Positions 26,387 to 34,083 of a stretch of 35,781 nt of DNA are shown here, one piece after another. Source of the DNA: Flavobacteriales bacterium (GTDB taxonomy: Bacteria > Bacteroidota > Bacteroidia > Flavobacteriales_C > GCA-002722245); NCBI GenBank assembly GCA_002720635.1, contig PBJD01000025.1:1-35781 (forward strand), read 5' to 3'. The notes under the pieces are model-generated. The model was not told the DNA's origin. It ran no database searches and saw nothing but the letters and a program-made list of their open reading frames with translations. Made by a program: the position numbers and the translations under genes. The first letter of the stretch is position 1, and each line of letters starts with the position of its first letter.

Positions 26387-26410
26387 AGGTGGCTAACGCC
26401 ACCTTTTTTT
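26387..26410 (+). terminator. Intrinsic terminator after the small lipoprotein
   Basis: AGGTGGC (26387-26393), loop TAAC, GCCACCT (26398-26404), then an unbroken T-run to 26410. The ATG of the next gene follows at once at 26411. Confidence 0.9.
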
Positions 26411-27100
26411 ATGCTTAAAATTTTAGTTTATACATTAATTTCAGCTTTTGGATGGATTGTGATTCTATTTATGGATGAATCAGAAATGTTTCTTTATCAA
26501 AATGTACCTTTTCTAAACCTAATATTAGTTTTTTATTCGCTCAGAATTTTTATTGGTATTTCAATAATAATTCTGCCCTGTAAATTATTATCGTATCTGA
26601 ATTTCGGTTTACTAAAAAAATGGACACAAAGATTATTAATACCTTGCTTATTTTTTATCCCATTTATCATTTCACCTCCAGATTCATGGGGGTTCAAACA
26701 TAAAAAAACCTCCAAAGAACAAAAGGCACATCTGGAGAATCTTTTAATTCAAAACAATAATATTCATTCTGAAAACTCTCTTATTTGTTTTTTATCAGCA
26801 CACTGTACATTTTGCAAATTAGCAGGTAAAAAGCTTGGAGTTATCAAAAATAATTTAGCTCATGATGACCAACTTCAAATAGTCATACATAATGACTCCA
26901 GCGAAGTACAAAAATTTTTTAAAAAAGTTGGCATACCCGAACATTTCAATTACCATTATACATCTATTGATACTCTATTAAATATTTGTGGTGGAACCAT
27001 GCCGACGATGTTCCTAATGAAAAATAACTGCATTATTAATGAATATGGATCAAGATCCTTAAATGACCTGGAGATAATTAATCAACTTAATAAGTTGTAG
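26411..27100 (+). CDS. Membrane protein with C-terminal thioredoxin-like domain
   Basis: 229 residues. Three hydrophobic segments (about 3-21, 33-60, 73-90) are followed by a domain with the redox motif C132-T-F-C135 in FLSAHCTFCKLAG and the cis-proline loop GGTMPTMFLM near 197-206, the hallmarks of a thioredoxin fold. It probably acts on thiols at the outer face of the inner membrane. An additional cysteine pair partner is not evident in the membrane part (only C57 and C79), so it does not look like DsbD. The start ATG touches the T-run of the upstream terminator; the message may begin inside that hairpin or by read-through. Neighbour on the left is a four-cysteine lipoprotein that could be a substrate. 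Confidence 0.7.
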   Translation: MLKILVYTLISAFGWIVILFMDESEMFLYQNVPFLNLILVFYSLRIFIGISIIILPCKLLSYLNFGLLKKWTQRLLIPCLFFIPFIISPPDSWGFKHKKTSKEQKAHLENLLIQNNNIHSENSLICFLSAHCTFCKLAGKKLGVIKNNLAHDDQLQIVIHNDSSEVQKFFKKVGIPEHFNYHYTSIDTLLNICGGTMPTMFLMKNNCIINEYGSRSLNDLEIINQLNKL

Positions 27101-27124
27101 TTCTGCTCCATAATTAAAACGAAA

Positions 27125-27147
27125 GAAGAGGTGGAAACCACCTCTTC
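27125..27147 (-). terminator. Hairpin between converging genes, terminator for the OmpA-like gene
   Basis: GAAGAGGTGG (27125-27134) and CCACCTCTTC (27138-27147) form a perfect 10-bp stem with a 3-base loop. Read on the minus strand it is followed by TTTCGTTTT, which fits a terminator for the gene ending at 27195. On the plus strand the following bases are not T-rich. Confidence 0.65.
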
Positions 27148-27160
27148 ACTTAGCAAAATC

Positions 27161-27179
27161 AGGGTTGGAAACCAACCTT
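27161..27179. repeat. Second hairpin of the same design
   Basis: AGGGTTGG (27161-27168) pairs with CCAACCTT (27172-27179), with one G-T pair, around an AAA loop. It shares the GG-AAA-CC tip with the first hairpin 13 bases away. On the minus strand it lies 15 bases after the OmpA-like stop codon. It may stabilise the 3' end or help termination. Confidence 0.55.
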
Positions 27180-27194
27180 GTAGAAAGAGAATTT

Positions 27195-28220
27195 TTAATT
27201 ATTTAATATTTCTTCAAATACGTCTAATCTTGGCGTCAAAACAATATCTGTTCTTCTGTTTTTCTTTTTAGCTTCTGATGTTTTCCCTGCATCAAGTGGA
27301 GAGTGTTGCCCCTTTCCGCTTGCTGTTAAACGTTTAGGGTCCACTTTAAAGCTCTCTAAAACTTTAACTATTTCAGTACCTCTCATTACGCTTAAATCCC
27401 AATTATCCTTCAATTGCGGACCTCCATGATATTTATCTGTATCTGTATGTCCTTCCACGGTAATATTGATATCATTATTCCCTTTTAAAGCTTTAGCTAA
27501 TTTTTTTAATGCCTGCTTTCCTTTTTCATCAGCAGTATAACTTCCAGGTTTAAACAATAATTCATTATCCAAAGAGATGTATACTTTTCCATTTCTCATC
27601 TCCATAGTAATTCCCTGATCCTCTAAACCAAATAATGCTTGTCTGATTTTATTTTCAAGTGCTTTAGCCAATGAATCTCTTCTGGATATTTCCGATTGCA
27701 ATTCTGCAATTCTTTTGGCTCTTTGTTCAATATCAGCCATTGCCCTATTTAATTCTGCCGTTTTTTGTCTTAAATTCCCCTCCTTCTCTACCAATGATCT
27801 TTCAGCCTCATTAAGTTTATCTTCTTTTTCTTGAAGTGTGCTTCTTGTATTCTCAATTTCTTTCATATAGCGCATGACCAACTCTTCTGCTTTCTTTTTA
27901 TTCAAGTCCTTTAAATTTAAAAGCTCTCGGTATGTTTTATCCAATTGATCATAATTACTGGTTAACTGACGCAAAGATGTACCCTGAATTGAGGTATCGT
28001 TTTTTAGCGCAGTCATCCGCTTATTCATATCGGTAACTTTGTTTTCAAGCTCACTATTTTCAGATTCCAATTGTATATTTTTGGAATGCAACTCCTGAGA
28101 CTTAGCTTTTTCTGCATTATAATTAGCAGTTAAATCATCTAATTTTCGCTTGGGAACACAACTTGTAACAGATACTCCAATAATACCTCCAATAATTAAA
28201 ATTTTTACTATATTTTTCAT
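27195..28220 (-). CDS. OmpA-family lipoprotein with coiled coil
   Basis: 341 residues from ATG 28218-28220; longer frames upstream would displace the signal peptide. Lipobox VTSC gives lipidated Cys21. Residues 30-205 are a long charged coiled coil (for example NIQLESENSELENKV). The C-terminal OmpA domain contains ITVEGHTDTD, then DNWDLSVMRGTEIV with the Asp and Arg that bind diaminopimelate of peptidoglycan, and KKKNRRTDIVLTPRLD. It likely ties the outer membrane to the cell wall, like Pal. A -7 box lies about 30 bases upstream. Confidence 0.9.
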   Translation of the reverse strand: MKNIVKILIIGGIIGVSVTSCVPKRKLDDLTANYNAEKAKSQELHSKNIQLESENSELENKVTDMNKRMTALKNDTSIQGTSLRQLTSNYDQLDKTYRELLNLKDLNKKKAEELVMRYMKEIENTRSTLQEKEDKLNEAERSLVEKEGNLRQKTAELNRAMADIEQRAKRIAELQSEISRRDSLAKALENKIRQALFGLEDQGITMEMRNGKVYISLDNELLFKPGSYTADEKGKQALKKLAKALKGNNDINITVEGHTDTDKYHGGPQLKDNWDLSVMRGTEIVKVLESFKVDPKRLTASGKGQHSPLDAGKTSEAKKKNRRTDIVLTPRLDVFEEILNN

Positions 28221-28249
28221 AGGACAATCCTCTTTTTCAAATTTAACGT

Positions 28250-28276
28250 CAAAGTTACTACCAAGAGTTTGCCAAA
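28250..28276 (-). promoter_or_regulatory. Promoter of the OmpA-like lipoprotein gene
   Basis: On the minus strand TAACTTTG (28250-28257) matches TAnnTTTG exactly. TTTG (28273-28276) lies upstream, but the 15-base spacing is short for this promoter type. Leader of about 24 bases. Confidence 0.5.
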
Positions 28277-28372
28277 GTGGTTTATTACTAACATTATTCT
28301 GTGCAATTCCTCTACAAAGCATGAAAGAATAAAATTTTGATATCGTATTTTCGTTACTTCGTATAAAGGATT

Positions 28373-31300
28373 TTGAACTTTTATAATCGGATTAAATACT
28401 ACTCTCTTTTGGGATTATTTATAATCTCATTTTCAGGATTTTCTCAAAAGAATTTCAGCAATTTTACAGTAAAAAAAATCCCGATTTCAGATTCCGTAGA
28501 AATCGACTCATTATCTATAATCCCGGGAAGTTTCTACATAAACATGGATAGTAGTAATTATGAAGTGAATTATTTTAAGGGAGTTATTTTTTTTAAACAA
28601 AAAAATAATGATTCCATATTTATTCGTTACAGAACTTACCCGCTAAATTTCACATCTGTTGTCCAAAAAAGATCTCTAAAATACCCAAATGACAATAATC
28701 GAAAAAATATTCTTACTAGAGACCCATACAAATACACACCTAAAAACTTAAGTAGAGAAGATCTTTTTGGATCAAATTCTCTACAAAAAAACGGTAGTAT
28801 TTCTCGAGGTATTAATATTGGAAATACAAGAGATTTATCCGTTAATTCAAATATGAATTTAAAACTTGCAGGCACTTTTCAAGGTATAGAAATTTTAGCA
28901 TCTGTAACCGATAATAACATCCCCATTCAACCTCAGGGAAATACTCAAACTCTTCAGGATTTTGATAAAGTGTTTATTCAATTTTCAAAAGATGGTCACC
29001 GGCTGGTTGCTGGAGATTTCCAAACAAAAGAATCAAAAGATGTTTTTCTCAAATACAATAAAAAGGCTCAAGGCCTAAGTTACGAAGGGAAATATACTTC
29101 GACGCTTTTTAAAAAAGCTGCAACTTTAAACATAAAATCAAATGTTGCGCTTTCACGAGGAAAATTTAATCGTCAACAAATTCTTGGAGTTGAAGGGAAC
29201 CAAGGGCCCTATCAATTATTTGGAGCTGAAAATGAACGTTTTATAATTGTCCTTTCAGGAACAGAACGAGTGTATATTGATGGTAAACAATTATCGAGGG
29301 GAATGGATGGTGATTACGTAATTGACTATAACTCGGCAGAGATTACATTTACCACCAATCAACTCATCACGAAGGACAAAAGAATCATAGTAGAATTTCA
29401 ATATTCAGATCAAAACTATGGTCGGTCTCTATTTACCTCCAGCAGCGATATTTCCAATAAAAAAGGAAGGTTTTTTTGCAACTTCTATACAGAACAAGAC
29501 ATGAAATTTCAACAATTAAACCAATCTTTATCCAACGAGCAAATTCAATTGCTGAGTGATGTTGGTGATAGTTTACAGCTTGCTATATCCCCTAGAATTG
29601 ATACCGTAGAATACAACTCAAATCAAGTTTTATACAAAAAAACGGATACATTAATTGAGTCTATTCTCTACTCTTATTTTAAATACAGTACCGATCCTGA
29701 CAGTGCTGTTTATAGTCTGGGATTTAGTAACGTTGGAGAAGGAAATGGAAACTACAATCTTTCTACATCAAGTGTAAATGGACGAGTTTTTGAATGGGTC
29801 CAACCAATAAATGGAAAACCACAAGGGAATTATGAACCAATTACCCAGCTAATTGCCCCTAAAAAACAACAAATGATTACTATCGGAACTAGTTATAAGC
29901 ATAAAAACTCAATACTTTTTTTTGAATCTGCTTTTAGCAATAAAAACCAAAATCTTTTTTCTCAAAAACATAAAAAAAATGACCAGGGGATTGCTGTAAA
30001 AGCCGTTTTTAAAAATGAAAAAACAAAAAATATAAATAAGGAAAATCCTAAAGAGGATCCTAAACTACGAGTTTTCACAACGGAATTGAGCTATCAAGTC
30101 ATTAACAAAAATTTCAGTTCCGTAGAACGATTCAGGTCAGTAGAATTTAATAGAGACTTCAATTTAAATTCTTCAATTCCTGAAAATACGGAACAAATAA
30201 TCGGATTAAAATGGAATAAAAGCTATTTGAAAAAACGAGTTTCAGGCATTGATTTTTCGTATATTCATCGTGAAAATGAATACTATGGTTTTAAATCAGC
30301 CGCTGATATAAACTCTAAAATTGGAAAGAAGGGACAGATAACAGGAAAAGGAAGCTTTTTAAAATCAGAAGGCAATATACAGGGCAGTCAATTCTTAAGG
30401 CATTTAATTACCTATGTTCACAAATTAAACAATGGAATTTCTTTTAAAATTTGGGAAGAGGAAGAACATAACTTAGTAAACAATTTGAACCTTGACACTC
30501 TTGAATCCAATTCTTTTAGGTACACTGTTTATGGCTCAGAATTAAATTTCAAAAAAACAAATACAGTTAACATTAGTTTTACAGGCGATCAACGAATTGA
30601 CTACCTTCCATTCAACAGTAAGCTTAATAAAGTTACAACAGCAAATAATGCAGGAGCAAAATTAACTTACAACAATAGAAAAGGGACAAAATTCCTATGG
30701 AACTCTGTATTCCGAGAACTCTCAATTGATAACGCTGATTTAATTGTTCAAGAACCTGAAAACACCTTATTAAATCGATTAGAATATAAATTCAAATTAC
30801 TAAAAGGGCTCGTAAATTCTTCTTCGTTTTTTGAAATAGCAGCAGGAAGTGAACTAAAAAGACAATACCAATTTATAGAAGTAAATCCGGGACAAGGAAA
30901 TTATGCCTGGATCGACTTTAATAACGATTCTATACAAGACATTGCTGAATTTGTCGTTTCAGCCTTTCAGGATCAAAATAATTTTATAAAAGTATCTCTG
31001 CCTACTACTGACCTTATAAAAACCTACAACAACGAGTTCAATCAATCCCTGACGATAAACCCTGCCAGATACCTTAAAAGAGATAAAAAACTTAATAAGT
31101 TAATTACTCGATTCAACAACCAATTTCTTATGAAATTAAATACAAAGAATTCTAAAGAACAAACACAGAGAATTCAAATTCCATTTAAAAATGGAATTAA
31201 TGACACAAGTTTAATCTCAGCATCCTCTTCGTTAAGAAACACCGTTTATTTTAATCGCTCCAATCCGGTATTTGGTATGAACTACACAGTTAAAACAAAC

Positions 31301-31873
31301 CAAAACAAGAATCTTTTAACTTCAGGTTTTGAGGGACGTTCATTAACCTCTAATGCTATTGATATAAGGTGGAATATTGCAAAAAAAATCACCTTTAGAA
31401 ACAAATCGGAAATTGTTTCTAAATCAAGATTATCAGAACAGTCACAGGACAACAATTATGAAATTGAAAGTTTCGTTCTCGAACCAAAAATCACCTACCA
31501 AAAGGGATCTCGTTTTAGAACATCCTTTAATTCAGCAATTAAAAATAAAAAAAATATAATTGCCTACGGAGGCGAAAAAGCTGAATTTAGAAAGTTGGGA
31601 ATCGAGGCGACTTATAATTTTATTTCCAAGGGAAGAATGACGGGAGGTGTTGAATATATTTCAACCATATTTTCGGGAGATCAAAGAAATAGCTCTCCAT
31701 TACTTTTTGATATGCTGGAAGGTTTTCAAATAGGAACAAATTATACCTGGACTACTGGCTATCAACAATCCTTTAAAAATAATTTACAGATCAGCATAAA
31801 TTATGAAGGAAGAGCATCCGAAACTTCAAAAACCGTGCATACAGGAAATATGCAGGTTCAATTACTATTCTAA
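28373..31873 (+). CDS. Very large outer-membrane protein, conserved in Bacteroidetes, TTG start
   Basis: 1166 residues. An in-frame TAA at 28364 leaves TTG 28373 as the start, and this yields a good signal peptide (YYSLLGLFIISFSGFSQ). An N-terminal region (30-130) precedes a conserved stretch NGSISRGINIGNTRDLSVNS (about 142-161), then LAGTFQGIEILASVTDNNIP, FIQFSKDGHRLVAGDFQ and KKAQGLSYEGKY. The remainder alternates strands and turns of the outer-membrane barrel type and ends with NMQVQLLF. To my knowledge it resembles uncharacterised long surface proteins found across the phylum; it is too short for SprA. Role unknown, possibly in surface assembly or transport. Confidence 0.72.
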   Translation: MNFYNRIKYYSLLGLFIISFSGFSQKNFSNFTVKKIPISDSVEIDSLSIIPGSFYINMDSSNYEVNYFKGVIFFKQKNNDSIFIRYRTYPLNFTSVVQKRSLKYPNDNNRKNILTRDPYKYTPKNLSREDLFGSNSLQKNGSISRGINIGNTRDLSVNSNMNLKLAGTFQGIEILASVTDNNIPIQPQGNTQTLQDFDKVFIQFSKDGHRLVAGDFQTKESKDVFLKYNKKAQGLSYEGKYTSTLFKKAATLNIKSNVALSRGKFNRQQILGVEGNQGPYQLFGAENERFIIVLSGTERVYIDGKQLSRGMDGDYVIDYNSAEITFTTNQLITKDKRIIVEFQYSDQNYGRSLFTSSSDISNKKGRFFCNFYTEQDMKFQQLNQSLSNEQIQLLSDVGDSLQLAISPRIDTVEYNSNQVLYKKTDTLIESILYSYFKYSTDPDSAVYSLGFSNVGEGNGNYNLSTSSVNGRVFEWVQPINGKPQGNYEPITQLIAPKKQQMITIGTSYKHKNSILFFESAFSNKNQNLFSQKHKKNDQGIAVKAVFKNEKTKNINKENPKEDPKLRVFTTELSYQVINKNFSSVERFRSVEFNRDFNLNSSIPENTEQIIGLKWNKSYLKKRVSGIDFSYIHRENEYYGFKSAADINSKIGKKGQITGKGSFLKSEGNIQGSQFLRHLITYVHKLNNGISFKIWEEEEHNLVNNLNLDTLESNSFRYTVYGSELNFKKTNTVNISFTGDQRIDYLPFNSKLNKVTTANNAGAKLTYNNRKGTKFLWNSVFRELSIDNADLIVQEPENTLLNRLEYKFKLLKGLVNSSSFFEIAAGSELKRQYQFIEVNPGQGNYAWIDFNNDSIQDIAEFVVSAFQDQNNFIKVSLPTTDLIKTYNNEFNQSLTINPARYLKRDKKLNKLITRFNNQFLMKLNTKNSKEQTQRIQIPFKNGINDTSLISASSSLRNTVYFNRSNPVFGMNYTVKTNQNKNLLTSGFEGRSLTSNAIDIRWNIAKKITFRNKSEIVSKSRLSEQSQDNNYEIESFVLEPKITYQKGSRFRTSFNSAIKNKKNIIAYGGEKAEFRKLGIEATYNFISKGRMTGGVEYISTIFSGDQRNSSPLLFDMLEGFQIGTNYTWTTGYQQSFKNNLQISINYEGRASETSKTVHTGNMQVQLLF

Positions 31874-31905
31874 TAAAAGTAGCCGTTTTCACGGCTACTT
31901 TTATT
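31872..31905. terminator. Bidirectional terminator between converging genes
   Basis: A perfect 15-bp stem, AATAAAAGTAGCCGT (31872-31886) with ACGGCTACTTTTATT (31891-31905), loop TTTC. A-rich left and T-rich right arms serve both strands: the large outer-membrane gene on the plus strand and the TRL-like genes on the minus strand. The left arm includes the stop codon of the large gene. Confidence 0.9.
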
Positions 31906-31916
31906 TTAAAGATTTC

Positions 31917-32201
31917 TTATTCTCCTGTTACAACAGTTGTAACGGTTCCCTTTATGAAACCTCCTTGAACTGTTTGATCAACAGTAGCTACTTTAGTTAT
32001 ACCACCATCTTTTGCGGCTGCAATAACTCCTGTCTCCAGATGAAGCCCCAACGGAATTCCAAAAAGAGTTGAATAGGACGATTTACCTACTTTATCTCCT
32101 CTGGTGTTATCTGTCACCATTAAAGGAGCACTAACTGCACATGACGCTAAAGTTAAAACTACGATAGCACCGGCAAATAATTTTGTTATACTTTTCTTCA
32201 T
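31917..32201 (-). CDS. TRL-like lipoprotein, copy 3
   Basis: 94 residues, lipobox LASC (Cys21). The mature part has the pattern of the TRL-like family: PLMVTDNTRGDKVGKSS, a hydrophobic middle with LETGVIAAAKDGGITKVATVD, and an end strand TVTTVVTGE. It is one of three tandem paralogues on this strand, probably one transcript, 11 bases after the next copy's stop. Function of the family is unknown; predicted outer-membrane or periplasmic lipoprotein. Confidence 0.75.
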   Translation of the reverse strand: MKKSITKLFAGAIVVLTLASCAVSAPLMVTDNTRGDKVGKSSYSTLFGIPLGLHLETGVIAAAKDGGITKVATVDQTVQGGFIKGTVTTVVTGE

Positions 32202-32212
32202 GATTTTAAATT

Positions 32213-32533
32213 TTATTCTCCTGCAACAATTAGTTCGTAAGTTCTAAATAATCCAAAATTAGTTATTTTAATATCTACAGCACCTACTTTTTGAATACCT
32301 GCTTTTTCTACTGCCTCCACAATCCCATATTTCTTGTTTAAACAAATTCCACTGGATATAACATATCCAGCTCCAGATGCAGCCGCTGGAGCTGCAAATA
32401 TACACGTGTTTTTAGATGAACCTGTCTTGTCACCCAAACTGTTATTTGTAACTGCAAGTGGTTGCGTAATAGAGCATGAAGCTAATACTAATATCGATGC
32501 TCCTAATAATGTTAACCTTTTAAATACTTTCAT
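32213..32533 (-). CDS. TRL-like lipoprotein, copy 2
   Basis: 106 residues, lipobox LASC (Cys20). PLAVTNNSLGDKTGSSKN and AVEKAGIQKVGAVDIK match the other copies, and the chain ends YELIVAGE. It differs by an inserted small-residue-rich segment (about 47-66, FAAPAAASGAGYVISSG) and by two cysteines (CIF, GIC) that the other two lack, which could form a disulfide. Confidence 0.75.
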   Translation of the reverse strand: MKVFKRLTLLGASILVLASCSITQPLAVTNNSLGDKTGSSKNTCIFAAPAAASGAGYVISSGICLNKKYGIVEAVEKAGIQKVGAVDIKITNFGLFRTYELIVAGE

Positions 32534-32544
32534 TTTAATTGATT

Positions 32545-32808
32545 TTATTCTCCTGTTACTTCAGTTGTAATTGTAAAAAATATCCCAAAATTTTTCGTGG
32601 TAAATGTTGTACTACCAATTTTTCGAATATCACCATTTTCTGCAGCCTTTTTATACGTAAAGTTGGCATCTTTTTGAAAAGGCTTTAAAGTAGCCGATCC
32701 TGTTTTTGTACCAATCGGATTATTCGTAACCTGCAGTACCTGGTACTGACAAGAAGACATTAATCCTACCAGTGCAAAAGAAGCAATAGCAATTTTTAAT
32801 TTTTTCAT
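32545..32808 (-). CDS. TRL-like lipoprotein, copy 1
   Basis: 87 residues, lipobox MSSC (Cys20). VLQVTNNPIGTKTGSATL, AAENGDIRKIGSTTFTTK and the ending TTEVTGE align with the two downstream copies. It is first in the transcript, preceded by a well-formed promoter at 32835-32863. All three genes end with the same 11 bases at the stop region (TTATTCTCCTG on the plus strand or nearly so), a trace of duplication. Confidence 0.75.
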   Translation of the reverse strand: MKKLKIAIASFALVGLMSSCQYQVLQVTNNPIGTKTGSATLKPFQKDANFTYKKAAENGDIRKIGSTTFTTKNFGIFFTITTEVTGE

Positions 32809-32834
32809 GTTGTTTACTTTAAATTAATTTTGAA

Positions 32835-32863
32835 CAAAACTAAATCAATTTAATTTTTATCAA
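32835..32863 (-). promoter_or_regulatory. Promoter of the TRL-like gene cluster
   Basis: On the minus strand TTG (32861-32863) is followed after 18 bases by TAGTTTTG (32835-32842), a full match to the Bacteroidetes promoter, giving a leader of about 20 bases before ATG 32808. Confidence 0.68.
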
Positions 32864-32968
32864 AATTTATTTGCAATTATTATGTCAAAAAATGATAAAA
32901 TAATTATTAACAAATAAAATAGAACAAAAACATTTAGAATATTAAATTAATTTATTGGAGAAATGTAA

Positions 32969-33919
32969 TTAAGCAAGCATACTAATTAAATCAGGGAATT
33001 TTATATTCAAATACCTGGCTTGCTGCGGCAGAATACTTTGAGAACTCATTCCAGGTATAGTATTTACTTCGATTAAATAAAAGGTATTATCCTTCAAAAT
33101 AAAATCTATTCGTGCAACTTTCTTCAAGCGCAACAATTTAAAAACCCTTGCAACAATTTCCTGACATTCAGATGCTTTTTCTACAGATATATCAGCTGGT
33201 GTTATCTCTTTAGCTCCTTGTTCGGAGTATTTTTGTTTAAAGTCAAAAAATTCTGAATCCACAATTATCTCTGTTAAAGGCATTATCTTTTCTTTACCCT
33301 GATCAAAAACAATTCCTACTGAAAACTCTCGCCCTTGAATGAACTCCTCAATAATGACCTCTTTATCATGACTAAATGCATCATTCAAAGCAGTCGCTAA
33401 ATCAGATTTGTTTTTCACCTTATGAGTCCCAATTGAAGAACCTCCATTATTCGGTTTGACAAAACATGGATAACTAATTTCTGAATACAATTTTGAATTA
33501 TCTTCTCCTTTATAAAAGACCACTGATTTAGGAACTTTTATTCCATAAGTACTCAAATATCTATTACACCAGTTTTTATTAAACGTTAATGCACTGGATA
33601 AGACATCTGATGAATTATATGAAATACCCAGTAATTCAAAATAACCTGCTAATTTTCCATCTTCCCCGGGTGCACCATGAATAATATTAAACACAGATTT
33701 GAATACTATTTTTTCTTTTTCTGTAGTAAATGAAAAATCATTTTTATCAATGGAATACTCCGTAGAATCAAATTCAGCAACCCAGTTTTTATCGACAATT
33801 CTTACCAAAACGGGTTGACCTTTTGCAGTATCGAATGAATTAAATATTTCACTGGCACTCTTTTTGGAAATTTCAGATTCTCCAGAAAAACCACCATAAA
33901 CCAGAGCTATGTATTCCAT
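32969..33919 (-). CDS. ddl: D-alanine--D-alanine ligase
   Basis: ATP-grasp enzyme that joins two D-alanines for the peptidoglycan stem peptide, in the cytoplasm. 316 residues, normal length. Features: IALVYGGFSGESEIS at the N-terminus, the HGAPGEDGKLAGYFELLGI segment (about 80-98), FVKPNNGGSSIGTHKV, IIEEFIQGREFSVGIV, and the metal-binding FYLIEVNTIPGMSSQS. Start ATG 33917-33919. It follows ftsZ on the same strand but a terminator at 34032-34062 lies between, so it is probably transcribed separately. Confidence 0.95.
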   Translation of the reverse strand: MEYIALVYGGFSGESEISKKSASEIFNSFDTAKGQPVLVRIVDKNWVAEFDSTEYSIDKNDFSFTTEKEKIVFKSVFNIIHGAPGEDGKLAGYFELLGISYNSSDVLSSALTFNKNWCNRYLSTYGIKVPKSVVFYKGEDNSKLYSEISYPCFVKPNNGGSSIGTHKVKNKSDLATALNDAFSHDKEVIIEEFIQGREFSVGIVFDQGKEKIMPLTEIIVDSEFFDFKQKYSEQGAKEITPADISVEKASECQEIVARVFKLLRLKKVARIDFILKDNTFYLIEVNTIPGMSSQSILPQQARYLNIKFPDLISMLA

Positions 33920-34031
33920 ATTGTTTGTTTTTCTTAAAAATAAAGTTTAGATCAAAATAAGTGTTCGAATGCAGTAAGTTTTTATTCAGAATAATATTGT
34001 TAGTTAATCTCGAAAAACAAAGCTAAAAATC

Positions 34032-34064
34032 AAAAAGACTCTGCAGTTTACAGAGTCTTTTTTT
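34032..34064 (-). terminator. Intrinsic terminator after ftsZ
   Basis: AAAAAGACTCTG (34032-34043) and CAGAGTCTTTTT (34051-34062) form a 12-bp stem with a 7-base loop. On the minus strand the hairpin is followed by TTTTTGATTTTT. It lies 20 bases after the ftsZ stop. Confidence 0.9.
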
Positions 34065-34083
34065 ACCAATGTTATACTTTAAT

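Noticed and set aside
27125-27179. CRISPR-like or insertion-sequence end repeats
   Set aside because: There are only two hairpins of different sequence, no regular spacers, no cas or transposase gene, and the position between converging genes fits 3'-end signals.
28221-28322. 34-residue extension of the OmpA-like lipoprotein
   Set aside because: It would bury the lipoprotein signal peptide inside the chain, and the -7 box at 28250-28257 lies within the extension.
33953-33960. ddl promoter TTATTTTG on the minus strand
   Set aside because: The -7-like box has one mismatch and no TTG lies at the expected distance upstream, so it was not listed as a feature.
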